Origin: Palleronia sp. LCG004
GTDB taxonomy: Bacteria; Pseudomonadota; Alphaproteobacteria; Rhodobacterales; Rhodobacteraceae
Length of the DNA: 64,000 bases
Assembly (NCBI RefSeq): GCF_032931615.1
Contig: NZ_CP136759.1
Location: 2,170,001-2,234,000 of the forward strand
Reading direction: 5' to 3'
The notes beneath the pieces are model-generated. The model was not told where the DNA came from. It worked only from the letters and a program-made list of their open reading frames with translations, and made no database searches. Both the position numbers and the translations under genes were made by a program. Shown here one piece after another: positions 1 to 10,340 of this stretch. The stretch's first letter is position 1, and the number at the start of each line of letters is the position of its first letter.

Positions 1-1
1 G

Positions 2-724
2 CGACAGACCGCCGGTATGGTGGCCAGCCTGCTCCGGTTGGCGGGGCTGAACTGGTCCGTCCCCGACTTCAGCACCCTGTGCCGCAGGCAAAAGACCTTG
101 GCGGTCCAGATCCCGTATCGCTGCTCCGATGGCCCGCTCAACTTGCTCGTGGATAGCACGGGCATCAAGTTCCTCGGCGACGGTGAGTGGCAGGCGCGCA
201 AGCATGGCGCCCAAGGCCGTCGTCAGTGGCGCAAGGTGCATCTCGCCATGGATACGGCCACTTCCGACATCCGGGCCGTCGAGTTCACTCCAAGCCGCGA
301 TGGCGACAGCCCGATCCTACCCGAGCTACTCGGCCAGATCCCCGAGGACGAGCAGATCGGCACGGTGACCGCCGACGGTGCCTACGACACACGTCGCTGC
401 CATGCTGCTATCGCCGACCGGCAAGCCACACCGATCATCCCGATCCGGAGAAACGGGCGCGCCTGGAAGGAAGACGGCCCGGCAGCGAAGGCGCGGAACG
501 AGACGCTGCGCGCCACGAAGCATTACGGCAGAGCATTCTGGAAGTACTGGACCGGATACCACGCACGCAGCCGCGTGGAGGCGAAAATGCGATGCCTCAA
601 AGCATTCGGCGAACGCATAGCCGCAAGAGACCCTGACCGCCAAACCGCCGAGATCCACATTCGCGTCGCACTCATGAACCGCTTCAATGCCCTCGGCACT
701 GCCGAGATCGTTCGCGTCGCATAA
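2..724 (+). mobile_element. IS5-family transposase, 5' end cut by the window edge
   Basis: DDE transposase of the IS5 family. The reading frame is open from base 2, before the first ATG at 17, so the N-terminus lies outside the window. Counted from that ATG, the catalytic triad is visible: Asp47 in DSTGIKF, Asp120 in TADGAYD and Glu188 in SRVEAKMRC. The C-terminus NRFNALG is typical of the family, and no frameshift is seen. Downstream, 761-778 reads as a plausible right terminal repeat (GGCATTGTTGCAGAACTC on the minus strand), but the left end is not available to confirm it. Confidence 0.88.
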
Positions 725-778
725 CCTCAGCGGGGGAAGGGGAAGTCATGCCTCAAGCGTGAGTTCTGCAACAATGCC

Positions 779-1006
779 AACCTGATAAGCAACTTCATTC
801 CGCGCATTTTAAATTCATCCGTATTCTTAAACGGTCCACCTTGCCGTGATCACTTCATCCAAGAAGCGACGCGCTCCCGATAGGAATCAAATCCCTACAG
901 AGCTTCGGATTATTTCGCCATCGGATGGACATAAATCTAATCTGAACTAGTCAGTCGAGTTCGCCCCCTTCCCCCTAGATTGAGGTTTCAAGGGTCATCC
1001 ATCATG
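779..1006. other. Intergenic, no gene seen
   Basis: About 230 bases between the likely IS end and a decayed transposase. The stretch is clearly more AT-rich than the surrounding genes. No reading frame with family resemblance, RNA gene or strong hairpin is seen. It is probably old insertion-site debris, judging from what lies on both sides. Confidence 0.4.
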
Positions 1007-1165
1007 TATGACAATCACCACTACAGACGGCGTGACCGCATCGAAATTTGAGTCGGGCGGCTCGAAGGCCTTCGTCAGATTGCGACCAATAATTGCAGTG
1101 GTCAAAAATTTATTTCTTGGCAGCCCCAATCGCAGCTCTGGTCAAATACAAACTGAACACCTCGC
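1007..1165 (+). pseudogene. Decayed IS5-type transposase, C-terminal remnant
   Basis: Translation from 1007 gives YDNHHYRRRDRIEI, a stop at 1049-1051, then VGRLEGLRQIAT. After a frame change, the frame read from 1093 gives IYFLAAPIAALVKYKL. Together these follow the C-terminal part of IS5-family transposases of the two-ORF type (YRRRxRIExMFgRLKdwRRIATRYDR...FLsAialAA). This includes the region of the catalytic Glu. The in-frame stop and at least one frameshift show it is dead. It is a different IS5 subgroup from the element at 2-724, so two insertions were stacked here. Confidence 0.6.
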
Positions 1166-1197
1166 AATTCTGCACTTTGGTTTGCATAGCAGAAAAT

Positions 1198-1236
1198 GTC
1201 GTCGGCCGACCACCGCGAAGCGGGTCGGCCGACGAC
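1198..1236 (-). terminator. Rho-independent terminator of the TRAP binding-protein gene
   Basis: A perfect 14-bp stem (1198-1211 with 1223-1236) and an 11-base loop begin five bases past the stop codon of the minus-strand gene. On that strand the stem is followed by ATTTTCTG. The T-run is short, but the position right after the stop supports the call. Confidence 0.75.
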
Positions 1237-1240
1237 AGTG

Positions 1241-2389
<1,149 letters not shown>

Positions 2390-2463
2390 CTAAAATGCGA
2401 CCCGCTACGGTCCACCATATTCGATCCGACGCATTGACGTCGGGCGACAGGGAGGGATCGCAG

Positions 2464-3036
2464 ATGGCCACTTTGCTTACGCTTGCCCGCATGATTGACC
2501 GCGTCAACAGTATGATCGGCCGGAGCTTCGCCTGGTTGATCCTCGTCGCGATCCTGATCTCGGCGGGCAATGCGGTGATCCGCAAGGCATTCAACATGTC
2601 TTCGAACGCATGGCTCGAGGGACAATGGTACCTGTTCGGGGCCGTTTTCATGATGTGCGCGGCCTGGACCTTGCGCGAGGACGAGCACGTTCGCGTCGAC
2701 GTCCTGTCTCAACGCCTATCCATGCGCACTCGGACCTGGATCGACCTTGTTTGCCATATCCTGTTTCTGTTGCCGTTCGCAACGCTTATGGTCTGGCTCG
2801 GCTGGCCCTTCTTCATGTCGTCCTTCCTGTCCGGCGAACAATCGTCGAATGCCGGCGGGCTGATCCGTTGGCCGGCAAAGATCTGGATCCTGCTAGGCTT
2901 CGTTCTCTTGGTGGCGCAGGGCTTGTCCGAAATCATCAAACGAAGCGCGATGTTGACCGGGGATCTGCCGTTGCGGGAACCGGGCGACGGTGAAGACCTG
3001 CCCCCTGTCGCACGCAACGCCGGACAAGGAAGCTGA
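2464..3036 (+). CDS. TRAP transporter small permease (DctQ family)
   Basis: Small membrane subunit, 190 aa, with four hydrophobic segments. The first begins near FAWLILVAILIS and the third near LFLLPFATLMVWLGWPF. ARTIDRVNxxIG-like and EGQWYLFGAVFMMCAAWTLREDEHVRVD stretches are characteristic of DctQ proteins. The ATG at 2464 is preceded by GGGAGG and excludes a 23-residue upstream extension. It links the binding protein to the large permease in a sodium-driven importer. The next gene begins four bases after its stop, so the two are surely cotranscribed. Confidence 0.9.
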   Translation: MATLLTLARMIDRVNSMIGRSFAWLILVAILISAGNAVIRKAFNMSSNAWLEGQWYLFGAVFMMCAAWTLREDEHVRVDVLSQRLSMRTRTWIDLVCHILFLLPFATLMVWLGWPFFMSSFLSGEQSSNAGGLIRWPAKIWILLGFVLLVAQGLSEIIKRSAMLTGDLPLREPGDGEDLPPVARNAGQGS

Positions 3037-3040
3037 CGCC

Positions 3041-4804
3041 ATGATCGAGCTTATCGCCCACAATCTTGCCCCCATCATGTTCATCTCCGTCATGGGGATG
3101 CTGATCCTGGGCTACCCGGTGGCGCTGACCTTGGCCGCGGGTGGCCTTTTCTACTTCGTCGTCGGCGTCGGCCTCTCGGACTATTCGAACGAGATCAACC
3201 TGTTCTGGCCCCTCCTCCGGGCCATGCCGGAACGTGTCTTCGGCATCATGTCGAATGATACGTTACTTGCGATCCCATTCTTTACATTCATGGGGCTGAT
3301 CCTCGAACGATCCGGCATGGCGGAGGACCTGCTCGATACGGTCGGCCAGCTTTTCGGCCCCCTGCGGGGCGGCGTGGCGTTCGCGGTCGTTCTGGTCGGC
3401 GCGCTACTGGCTGCGACCACGGGTGTCGTGGCGGCCTCGGTCATCGCCATGGGTTTGATCTCGCTGCCGATCATGCAGCGTTACAGATACGATCAACCGG
3501 TTGCCACAGGGACCATCGCCGCAGCGGGAACGCTGGCACAGATCGTGCCCCCAAGCCTCGTTCTGATCGTCATGGCCGACCAACTCGGCGTGTCGGTTGG
3601 CGACATGTATCTCGGTGCCATCTGGCCCGCGCTCATCATCATCGCGTCCTACTGCGCCTACATCCTGCTCCTGACATTCATCAGACCCGATGCCGTTCCA
3701 GCCCTTCCCCCCGAAGCGCGAAAGCTGGGATCCGGCGTATGGTCGCTCGTCGTGATGGCCGTCCTGGCGGTTGCCCTTTACCTGGTCGGATCGCGCATCC
3801 TTTTTGCCGAATACATTCCCGCGACGAGAATCGTGTTCGCCGCGGCCTTCTCGGTCATAATCTGCTACGTAATCGCACTCGCCAACCGCACGCTGTCGCT
3901 GAACTGGCTTTCAAGGCTCGCAGAGACGGTCGTGATCGTCCTAATCCCACCGCTGGCACTGATCTTTCTGGTTCTCGGCACGATCTTCCTCGGGATCGCC
4001 ACACCGACAGAAGGCGGCGCGATGGGGGCTGTGGGCGCGCTTCTATTGGCGCTCGCAAAAGGCCGGCTGTCTCTTGGCATCCTGCGCTCATCGGTCGAGG
4101 CGACAGCGAAACTGTCCGCTTTCGTGCTTTTCATCCTCATCGGCGCGCGGGTGTTCGGCCTGACGTTCTATGGCGTCAATGGTCAGGTGTGGCTCGAGGA
4201 ATTGCTGCTGGGCCTCCCGGGCGGCCAGTTCGGCTTCCTCGTGGTCGTTACCATCGTGATCTTTATCCTCGGCTGCTTCCTCGACTTCTTCGAAATCGCA
4301 TTCATCCTGGTGCCCCTTCTCGCGCCAGTGGCAGATACACTCGGAATCGACCTCATCTGGTTCGGCGTCATCCTGTCGATGAACCTTCAGACCAGTTTCC
4401 TCACGCCTCCTTTCGGGTTCGCGCTCTTCTATTTGCGAAGCGTCGCACCGACGGAGGACTGGACCGACGATCAGACCGGCAACCGGATGGACCGGATCCG
4501 CACGAACGATATCTACAAAGGTGTGCTGCCGTTTATCGCGATAAACTTCGCACTTATCCTGCTGGTCATATCCGTGCCGGGCCTCGTGACACATTATAAG
4601 TCCGACCGAGGCGTGCAGCAGATCGCGCCCGACAGCGCCGCCACAGGGGGGCTCAACTTCGGCGGAGGAGGCGAAAGCATTCCGACCAACGAAGCCGACA
4701 CGGGATCGAGCAACGAGGGTGGCTTCAACTTCGGCGGCGATGCGCCTGAAACGAGCACTGGGGATACGGAGCCAAGCGATACAGGCGGCTTCAATTTCAA
4801 CTAA
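3041..4804 (+). CDS. TRAP transporter large permease (DctM family) with a repetitive C-terminal tail
   Basis: Large membrane subunit that carries the solute with sodium, 587 aa, with many hydrophobic segments from residue 9 onward. Family landmarks include GDTLLAIPFFTFMGLILERSGMA-like and GTLAQIVPPSLVLIVMAD stretches. It starts four bases after the DctQ stop. The unusual part is the tail after the last membrane segment (HYKSDRG): about 70 residues rich in Gly, Ser, Thr, Asp and Asn. It carries three copies of GG(L/F)NF starting at residues 536, 560 and 582. Most DctM proteins that I know end soon after the last helix. The tail could be a cytoplasmic interaction segment or simply low-complexity sequence. 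Confidence 0.92.
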   Translation: MIELIAHNLAPIMFISVMGMLILGYPVALTLAAGGLFYFVVGVGLSDYSNEINLFWPLLRAMPERVFGIMSNDTLLAIPFFTFMGLILERSGMAEDLLDTVGQLFGPLRGGVAFAVVLVGALLAATTGVVAASVIAMGLISLPIMQRYRYDQPVATGTIAAAGTLAQIVPPSLVLIVMADQLGVSVGDMYLGAIWPALIIIASYCAYILLLTFIRPDAVPALPPEARKLGSGVWSLVVMAVLAVALYLVGSRILFAEYIPATRIVFAAAFSVIICYVIALANRTLSLNWLSRLAETVVIVLIPPLALIFLVLGTIFLGIATPTEGGAMGAVGALLLALAKGRLSLGILRSSVEATAKLSAFVLFILIGARVFGLTFYGVNGQVWLEELLLGLPGGQFGFLVVVTIVIFILGCFLDFFEIAFILVPLLAPVADTLGIDLIWFGVILSMNLQTSFLTPPFGFALFYLRSVAPTEDWTDDQTGNRMDRIRTNDIYKGVLPFIAINFALILLVISVPGLVTHYKSDRGVQQIAPDSAATGGLNFGGGGESIPTNEADTGSSNEGGFNFGGDAPETSTGDTEPSDTGGFNFN

Positions 4805-5060
4805 CAAATACGGATCGATAGATATTGACTGAAACGATAGATTCTCTTTCGATCCGGAATATCTGGAGCCAGTGTGTCGCCGTACTGGCCCTTTAGGCAG
4901 AACTCTTGCGGGATTCATATCGAAAATTCTGCATGTTTTCTTGATCAGATGCGCAAACCCATAAATACCCTGCCAAACAGAAGTCCTTATGGTTCACGAT
5001 TGCGTTCGATATGATTTTTCGGAAAGTAATCGATCTTTTAAAAGCCTGCTGCGGCAAGTT
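4805..5060. other. Intergenic, AT-richer, no gene seen
   Basis: No coding frame is convincing. A weak hairpin with a 6-bp stem (4868-4873 with 4884-4889) followed by CCTTTA could end the TRAP operon, but it is too weak to call. The base composition is less GC-rich than in the flanking genes. Confidence 0.35.
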
Positions 5061-5650
5061 CTAGAGGATGAAATTGCAGTTTAAGGCAAGACGTTCGAGG
5101 AAAAACTGACCGTGTCTAAAGGCCATCGGCGTGCTGTCGTCGCCGGTGAGTGCAATCTCAAGTGCCCGCGCTAGATCGACATAGTTCACCCACTCGTCCA
5201 TGATCAGAAATTCGCGCAATCGGAATGGAGCGATTGTGCAGGCGAGACCTGTCTGCAAACGTTCGTCCCGGCCAGTTGCAGGGCATCCGCGTCCCTAAAG
5301 CGGGAACGCGAGTACGCAATCAGGTAATGCGATTAGTTCGCATTGAAGTTGAGGCGGCGGAAGGTCTCGTACAGCGACAGGTCTGGTCCGAGAAGACTTC
5401 CGTTCCGGTCCGCTTAGGCGCAGTTGACCTCGTGCCGTACCTGCCGCTGTCACAGACCTCCCTACCCTAGGTTCTACCAGCGCTGCCCTGCTGCTACCGC
5501 TCGGCCAGTCGACCGCGATACGTTCGTGGCCAGTAAGGGTCAGTAAGAGGTTGCGCAGGAATGTAGGTAACGGATCCGGGACATCGGTGATCTCATCGAA
5601 CCAAACCACAGCCCGCGAACGCGGCAGGCCGATCACTGCGATCTTCAGAG
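5061..5650 (-). pseudogene. Decayed gene of unknown function
   Basis: Read on the minus strand from about 5650, one frame gives KIAVIGLPRSRAVVWFDEI and then DPLPTFLRNLLLTLTGHE. A stop lies at 5295-5297, and the same frame resumes with RLREFLIMDEWVNYVDLARA to a final stop at 5061. The composition looks protein-like at both ends but scrambled in the middle, as in a gene that has lost function. The start vaguely recalls small sulfotransferase-like or P-loop proteins (IGLPRSR), which is not enough to name it. It could also be a chance pair of frames. Confidence 0.25.
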
Positions 5651-6179
5651 AGAACGGCCCTGCCTGCTCTCAGGCCCTTGGCAGACGCAAGCACGCTAAA
5701 GCTTTGCCGTTCCAGCACAGTCAGGCATTCCTCCCGGCGGACACTTCGGTCCACGACTGCCGGCGCTCATCATACGCTGGATGATTTCTCTTTGCGGCCA
5801 GTATTCGCACATTGAAAGTTGGCGGCTGGACTACAGTACGATGCTGCCCACCGGTCGTCTTTCTTATGCCGGCCGAGCGGGATCCATAGGATAACGGAAT
5901 GCACGTGTTCCGTTCATCACTTCGCGTATCCTTGGTTGCTGGAACTCGCACACCTCCGGTCCGACCTCTCTTCGTTTCGTGCTCAGTGGCCTGATCAACG
6001 ATCGCAGGTGCAGTGACGCGACCCATGGTTATGCGTCTCCGGCGGCATGTGGCCCTATCGGGCGGTCGGCGGGAAAATCGACCCTGATTTGTATCGCGGC
6101 CTGACTTCCACCAGTAGCAATGGCTTTCGTTAGGTGACATGATCGCTCATTCGTCGGCTACAATGTCGGACATGATTAC
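5651..6179. other. Intergenic, no gene seen
   Basis: Short frames exist on both strands, but none has the composition or motifs of a real protein. I could not recognise transposase remnants here. It presumably contains the promoter of the permease gene at 6180. Confidence 0.35.
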
Positions 6180-7964
6180 ATGAGTGAGCTCCTTGGCGTA
6201 GACGCGCCCATCCTCGCGCTCGTCATTCTCGTACTTCTCTTCGTCGCCTTCACCATCGAGCGTTACCCGCCTGAGGTCACGGCAGCTGGCGGAGCGGCGC
6301 TTTTCATCGTTCTGGGACTCGTGCCGGACGACGAGGTGATGGACGTGTTTTCGAGTTCCGCACCGATCACCATCGCAGCGATGTTCGTCGTCTCAGGTGC
6401 GCTGGTCCGGACCGGAGTACTCGATGCGTTGGCGAACGCGCTCGTGGAACGCGCGCGGAGCCGGCCGGCGCTTGCCATTGCAGGCTTCATCTTCGCGACC
6501 ATCGCCGCCTCGGCCTTCATGAACAACACCCCCGTCGTGCTGGTTCTGATCCCCGTCGTTATCCGGCTTGCGGCGAGCCTGGAGCTCGCCCCGACGCGCC
6601 TGCTCATCCCGCTTTCCTATGCCGCCATCCTCGGCGGAACCTGTACGCTGATCGGGACCTCGACCAACATCCTCGTGGATGGTGTGGCGCGGGAAAGCGG
6701 GCTCGAACCGTTTTCAATCTTCGAGATCGCGCCTGTGGGCATCTGCGTCGCGATCGTCGGTGGCGTTGCCATGCTGCTTCTCGGGCCCTTCCTGTTGCCC
6801 GCCCGCGCCTCACGCGATGGCGGCGCAGGCCCGGCGGAAACCGATTACCTCTCCGAGGTAACGATTTTGGCTGATTATCCCCATATCGACCGGCCGCTCG
6901 GTGAAATTTCGGACTTCCGGAGATCCAGCATTCGCGTGACCGGATTACGTAGGAAGGGCCAGATAGAGCGTTCCGATCTCGACTCCCGGACGATCCGGAA
7001 GGGTGATGCGGTCGTCCTCGTTGCGGGGACCTCCGAGCTTCTGACCATCGCCGAGCAAACCGGCCTGCGGGTCGGTCAGCGACGGTCCGTTGAGCTCGAC
7101 GCCGAAGCCGAGATCACTGTCGTCGAGGCTGTCGTCACGCCGTCGCGCCGCAGTTCCGGCATACGGATCGCCGATCTCGCGCTTGGCCGGCGGGCAGGCA
7201 TCCGCGTGCTGGGAGCGCACCGCCCGCGCCATGTCGCCGGGGCGGATCTATCAAGCGTACGGCTCCGGCCGGCCGACAAACTGTTACTGGAAGGTAGCGC
7301 CGAAGGGTTCGAGGAAATCACACGCTCCGGAGACGTGGTTTCGGTCACCGCGCCGGGGGGACGTGCCTTTCGACGAAGGCAGGCACCCATCGCGGTCATG
7401 GCTCTCATCGGTATCGTCGCGTTTGCCGCATTCGACGTGATGCCCATCGGCATTCTCGCGCTGGTCGGCGTTGCCGCGATCCTGGTTCTGCGTTGCATTG
7501 ACAACGATGAGGCCTGGGGCTCCATCGACGCATCGATCCTGATCCTGATCTTCGCAATGCTGATCGTCGGCGCAGGGCTCGAAAACACCGGAGCCGTCGA
7601 GCTGATCGTGACGACACTGACCCCCTGGCTCGAAACCCTGCCCCCCGTCTTGACGCTGTTGGCGATCTACGCCGTCGGATCGATCCTGACCGAGACCGTC
7701 ACCAACAACGCCGTTGCGGTCATCTTCACGCCGATCGTCGTGTCGCTCGCCACCAATCTGGGGGTCGATCCCCGCCCCTTCGTGGTGGCGGTCATGTTTT
7801 CGGCAAGTGCCAGTTTCGCGACCCCGATCGGCTATCAGACCAACACGCTAGTCTACGGTGCGGGGAACTATCGGTTCGCCGACTTCCTGAAGATCGGCAT
7901 TCCGATGAACATCATAGTCGGCCTCGCCACCGTCCTCGTAATCCCCTTCTTCTTTCCACTTTAG
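6180..7964 (+). CDS. SLC13-family permease with two RCK_C domains
   Basis: Sodium-coupled anion permease of the SLC13/DASS type, 594 aa, the usual length for bacterial members with a central regulatory insert. Membrane segments occupy roughly residues 5-210. Two soluble TrkA-C (RCK_C) domains follow (about 220-390), then a second membrane half from about 405 to the end. Family signatures include SAFMNNTPVVLVLIPV, GTCTLIGTSTNILV and TETVTNNAVAVIFTPI. Such proteins carry sulfate, dicarboxylates or other divalent anions, and the sequence alone does not tell which. The ATG at 6180 has only a weak ribosome site. The gene stands alone with long gaps on both sides. Confidence 0.88.
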   Translation: MSELLGVDAPILALVILVLLFVAFTIERYPPEVTAAGGAALFIVLGLVPDDEVMDVFSSSAPITIAAMFVVSGALVRTGVLDALANALVERARSRPALAIAGFIFATIAASAFMNNTPVVLVLIPVVIRLAASLELAPTRLLIPLSYAAILGGTCTLIGTSTNILVDGVARESGLEPFSIFEIAPVGICVAIVGGVAMLLLGPFLLPARASRDGGAGPAETDYLSEVTILADYPHIDRPLGEISDFRRSSIRVTGLRRKGQIERSDLDSRTIRKGDAVVLVAGTSELLTIAEQTGLRVGQRRSVELDAEAEITVVEAVVTPSRRSSGIRIADLALGRRAGIRVLGAHRPRHVAGADLSSVRLRPADKLLLEGSAEGFEEITRSGDVVSVTAPGGRAFRRRQAPIAVMALIGIVAFAAFDVMPIGILALVGVAAILVLRCIDNDEAWGSIDASILILIFAMLIVGAGLENTGAVELIVTTLTPWLETLPPVLTLLAIYAVGSILTETVTNNAVAVIFTPIVVSLATNLGVDPRPFVVAVMFSASASFATPIGYQTNTLVYGAGNYRFADFLKIGIPMNIIVGLATVLVIPFFFPL

Positions 7965-8397
7965 CGAGGAGCAAACCGAACAGGACGTCGGTGCTTGATA
8001 CGAACAGGCCCCCGGAACGGGGCAAAAGCGATATGTTCGAAATAACATGGACTTGACCAGTTTCCAGGGCGGCGATGTTTCGCGAGCAGCGATAACCAAA
8101 CCGCTCCGTTCGCCTATGTTGAGCATCCGAAGAAACATCATGATTATGCCGCCAGCCATCGCCGTGAACCGGAAATGGAAACCGCCGATCAAAACATCCG
8201 ACGTATGAAGATATTACCGACCTACCCGGCCAAGAGCCAACGGCGACGCGAAGCGCCACGGGTGATCCGAGAGAGCTAAATTTTCTTGCTCGCTCAGTGG
8301 CGGTCGCCAGGCAAAACCTTGTATAGCGTCGGCAAATCGCGGGGCTCGGTGAACGCCGCAAACCTCGACGAAAGATGGATTGGCCGAGGAGCAGGCA
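7965..8397. other. Intergenic, no gene seen
   Basis: About 430 bases before thyA. A short hairpin (GCCCC-loop-GGGGC, about 8022-8037) follows the permease but has no T-run. No coding frame or RNA gene is supported. It should contain the thyA-folA promoter, which I cannot place with confidence. Confidence 0.4.
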
Positions 8398-9213
8398 ATG
8401 GATACGTACCTCAACGCGCTCAGGACGGTCAGGGACGATGGGGTCCGCTCTACGGACCGGACGGGCACGGGAACCATCTCCTACTTCGGGATGCAGTGTC
8501 GTTACCCGCTGGCTGACGGGTTCCCTATGGTAACCACCAAAAAGCTCCATATCCGCTCTATTCTGCACGAGCTTCTCTGGTTCCTGTCGGGCGATACCAA
8601 CATTCGATACCTCCAGGAGAACGGCGTCTCGATCTGGAACGAATGGGCCGATGAAGAAGGCGAGCTGGGGCCAGTCTACGGCCATCAGTGGCGACGTTTT
8701 CCGGTTGTCCGGGAGGAGGACGGACGCGTGGTGGCCGGAAGTGTCGATCAGATTTCGAAACTAATCGAGGGCATATCCAGTACGCCGGATTCGCGAAGGC
8801 TGATCGTCTCCGCCTGGAACCCGGGCGAGGTGGACCAGATGGCCCTTCCTCCCTGTCACACGCTCTGGCAGGTCCGTGTGCTTGACGGAAAGCTGCATCT
8901 GCAACTCTACCAGCGCTCGGCCGACATGTTTCTGGGGGTTCCGTTCAACATCGCATCATATGCACTGCTGACGCATATGCTCGCACATGTGACGGGATAC
9001 GTCCCCGGAGATTTCATCCATACGATCGGCGATGCTCACATCTATCTCAACCATCGAGATCAAGTCGAAACCCAGCTTTCACGGACGCCGCGACCTTTGC
9101 CCCGGGTTCGCATCACGCGGCAGGTCCCTTCGATCTTCGATTTCCGGTACGACGACTTCGAGTTCGAAGGCTACGATCCGGCACCCGCGATCAAAGCGCC
9201 GGTGGCAGTGTGA
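8398..9213 (+). CDS. thyA: Thymidylate synthase
   Basis: Converts dUMP to dTMP using methylenetetrahydrofolate, 271 aa. The catalytic Cys153 lies in LPPCHTLWQ. The dUMP-binding [18 protein letters not shown] region and the HIYLNH motif are intact. The ATG at 8398 is preceded by GAGGAG, whereas the frame could begin six codons earlier without such a site. It overlaps folA by four bases (GTGA). This is the classic pair, because ThyA makes the dihydrofolate that FolA recycles. Confidence 0.97.
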   Translation: MDTYLNALRTVRDDGVRSTDRTGTGTISYFGMQCRYPLADGFPMVTTKKLHIRSILHELLWFLSGDTNIRYLQENGVSIWNEWADEEGELGPVYGHQWRRFPVVREEDGRVVAGSVDQISKLIEGISSTPDSRRLIVSAWNPGEVDQMALPPCHTLWQVRVLDGKLHLQLYQRSADMFLGVPFNIASYALLTHMLAHVTGYVPGDFIHTIGDAHIYLNHRDQVETQLSRTPRPLPRVRITRQVPSIFDFRYDDFEFEGYDPAPAIKAPVAV

Positions 9214-9725
9214 TTACCCTGATCGTAGCCCGGGCGCGAAACGGCGCGATCGGAAAAGCGAACCAGATCCCGTGGCACGTTCCCGCAGACCTCAAACTCT
9301 TTCAACGAGAGACATTGGGCGGAGCCATCATCATGGGTCGCAACACGTGGGAAAGCCTGCCGGTCAAACCACTCAAAGGCAGGTTGAACATCGTTGTGTC
9401 ACGTGATGCGAGCTTGACAGAGACCGTCGTGCGCACGGTCGAGCAGGCCATCGAGCTTGCGCTTACAGCGGGACACATGCGGATATACGGGATCGGTGGC
9501 GAGCAGATCTACCGCGAGATGCTCGCCCTCACCGATCGGCTTTTGATTACGGAAGTCGATTTGACTATCGAGGCCGCGGACGCATTTTTTCCGCAGTTTG
9601 ATAGAAGCGAGTGGCAACATCTCACTGAAATGCCCATCGAGAGCGACGATGCCTGCTGCGTTGCGCATGAATGGATCCGGTGCCGATCTGACCAGTATGC
9701 AGAGGCTCATCCTGTACAGAGCTGA
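9210..9725 (+). CDS. folA: Dihydrofolate reductase
   Basis: Reduces dihydrofolate to tetrahydrofolate with NADPH, 171 aa. Visible landmarks are [18 protein letters not shown] with the active-site acid Asp27, the GRNTWESLP nucleotide site and GIGGEQIY. It uses a GTG start that overlaps the thyA stop, so translation is coupled. The C-terminal dozen residues after HEWIRC are not conserved and run into a region with transposon debris, so the original end may have been altered. Confidence 0.95.
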   Translation: MITLIVARARNGAIGKANQIPWHVPADLKLFQRETLGGAIIMGRNTWESLPVKPLKGRLNIVVSRDASLTETVVRTVEQAIELALTAGHMRIYGIGGEQIYREMLALTDRLLITEVDLTIEAADAFFPQFDRSEWQHLTEMPIESDDACCVAHEWIRCRSDQYAEAHPVQS

Positions 9726-9799
9726 CATCGCGGTCTGGCCTTGGAGCGCAAAGCTCGCCCGAGCTTCACATTGCGGTTCGAGTGCCATGGCTGGATAGC

Positions 9800-10030
9800 A
9801 TGTCCACGCTGGCACCAACTCGCTACCACACTTGGAATTGTCCGACCTATAACACGACGCTGAGTGAGCGTGGGTCGCTGGCAGTCCCCTTAGACCCTGG
9901 CATACGATGCCTCCGGACAAGCGCGGGCGGTAGAAGAGCTTGAGGAGGGCGCGTTGGGCATAAGATCAACCTCGCTCTCCTCAATCGCTTCACAGCCCTC
10001 GGCATCTCCATCAGACTGCCCGGCGACTGA
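9800..10030 (+). mobile_element. Internally deleted IS5-family transposase remnant
   Basis: From the ATG at 9800 the frame gives APTRYHTWNCPTYNTTL and SERGSLAV, the N-terminal signature of IS5 transposases (RYRTTNWxxYNxxLxxRGSLtvW). After about 48 codons there is a stop at 9941-9943. The same frame continues into HKINLALLNRFTALGIS, the C-terminal signature, ending at 10030. About 200 codons of the catalytic core (all three DDE residues) are therefore missing while both ends survive, as in a MITE-like deletion derivative. I could not confidently identify terminal repeats. It is not simply a copy of the element at 2-724: the C-termini differ (NRFTALGIS against NRFNALGTA). Confidence 0.65.
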
Positions 10031-10203
10031 CGTTAAACAAGAAATTCACTTGGCAGGAGATGTGCCCAACAGAACCCTCCGAAGGCTGTGCAGGCCAGTA
10101 TGCATGCAGACCCGCGCTTTTGAGATTCGGGAATGTAAACGTGGACGGAGCAAACCCACTGACGGCCTGAACTATAGAAGGACAACACTATGCCGCTGAA
10201 GAC
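10031..10203. other. Intergenic, no gene seen
   Basis: Flank of the transposase remnant, possibly including its right end. No coding frame, RNA gene or clear repeat is recognised. Confidence 0.35.
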
Positions 10204-10236
10204 AAAAAAATCCCGACCGCCTTGCGGCGATCGGGA
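10204..10236 (-). terminator. Rho-independent terminator of the sulfite dehydrogenase operon
   Basis: On the minus strand a GC-rich stem (TCCCGATCGCC with GGCGGTCGGGA, two imperfect positions, short GCAA-containing loop) is followed by seven Ts. It lies about 105 bases past the cytochrome c stop, and no other minus-strand gene intervenes. Confidence 0.8.
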
Positions 10237-10340
10237 CATATCCAAAGGCAGCGACCGATCCCAACGGCAGAGACGTGGGCCGACTGCCCTTTGAACGCCA
10301 GGTTCCGGAGACAGGGTACTGCGCCTGCTCGACGAGCGCG

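Noticed and set aside
5721-6140. 139-codon minus-strand frame
   Set aside because: Arg- and Thr-rich, without hydrophobic core or motifs, and no ribosome site; treated as chance.
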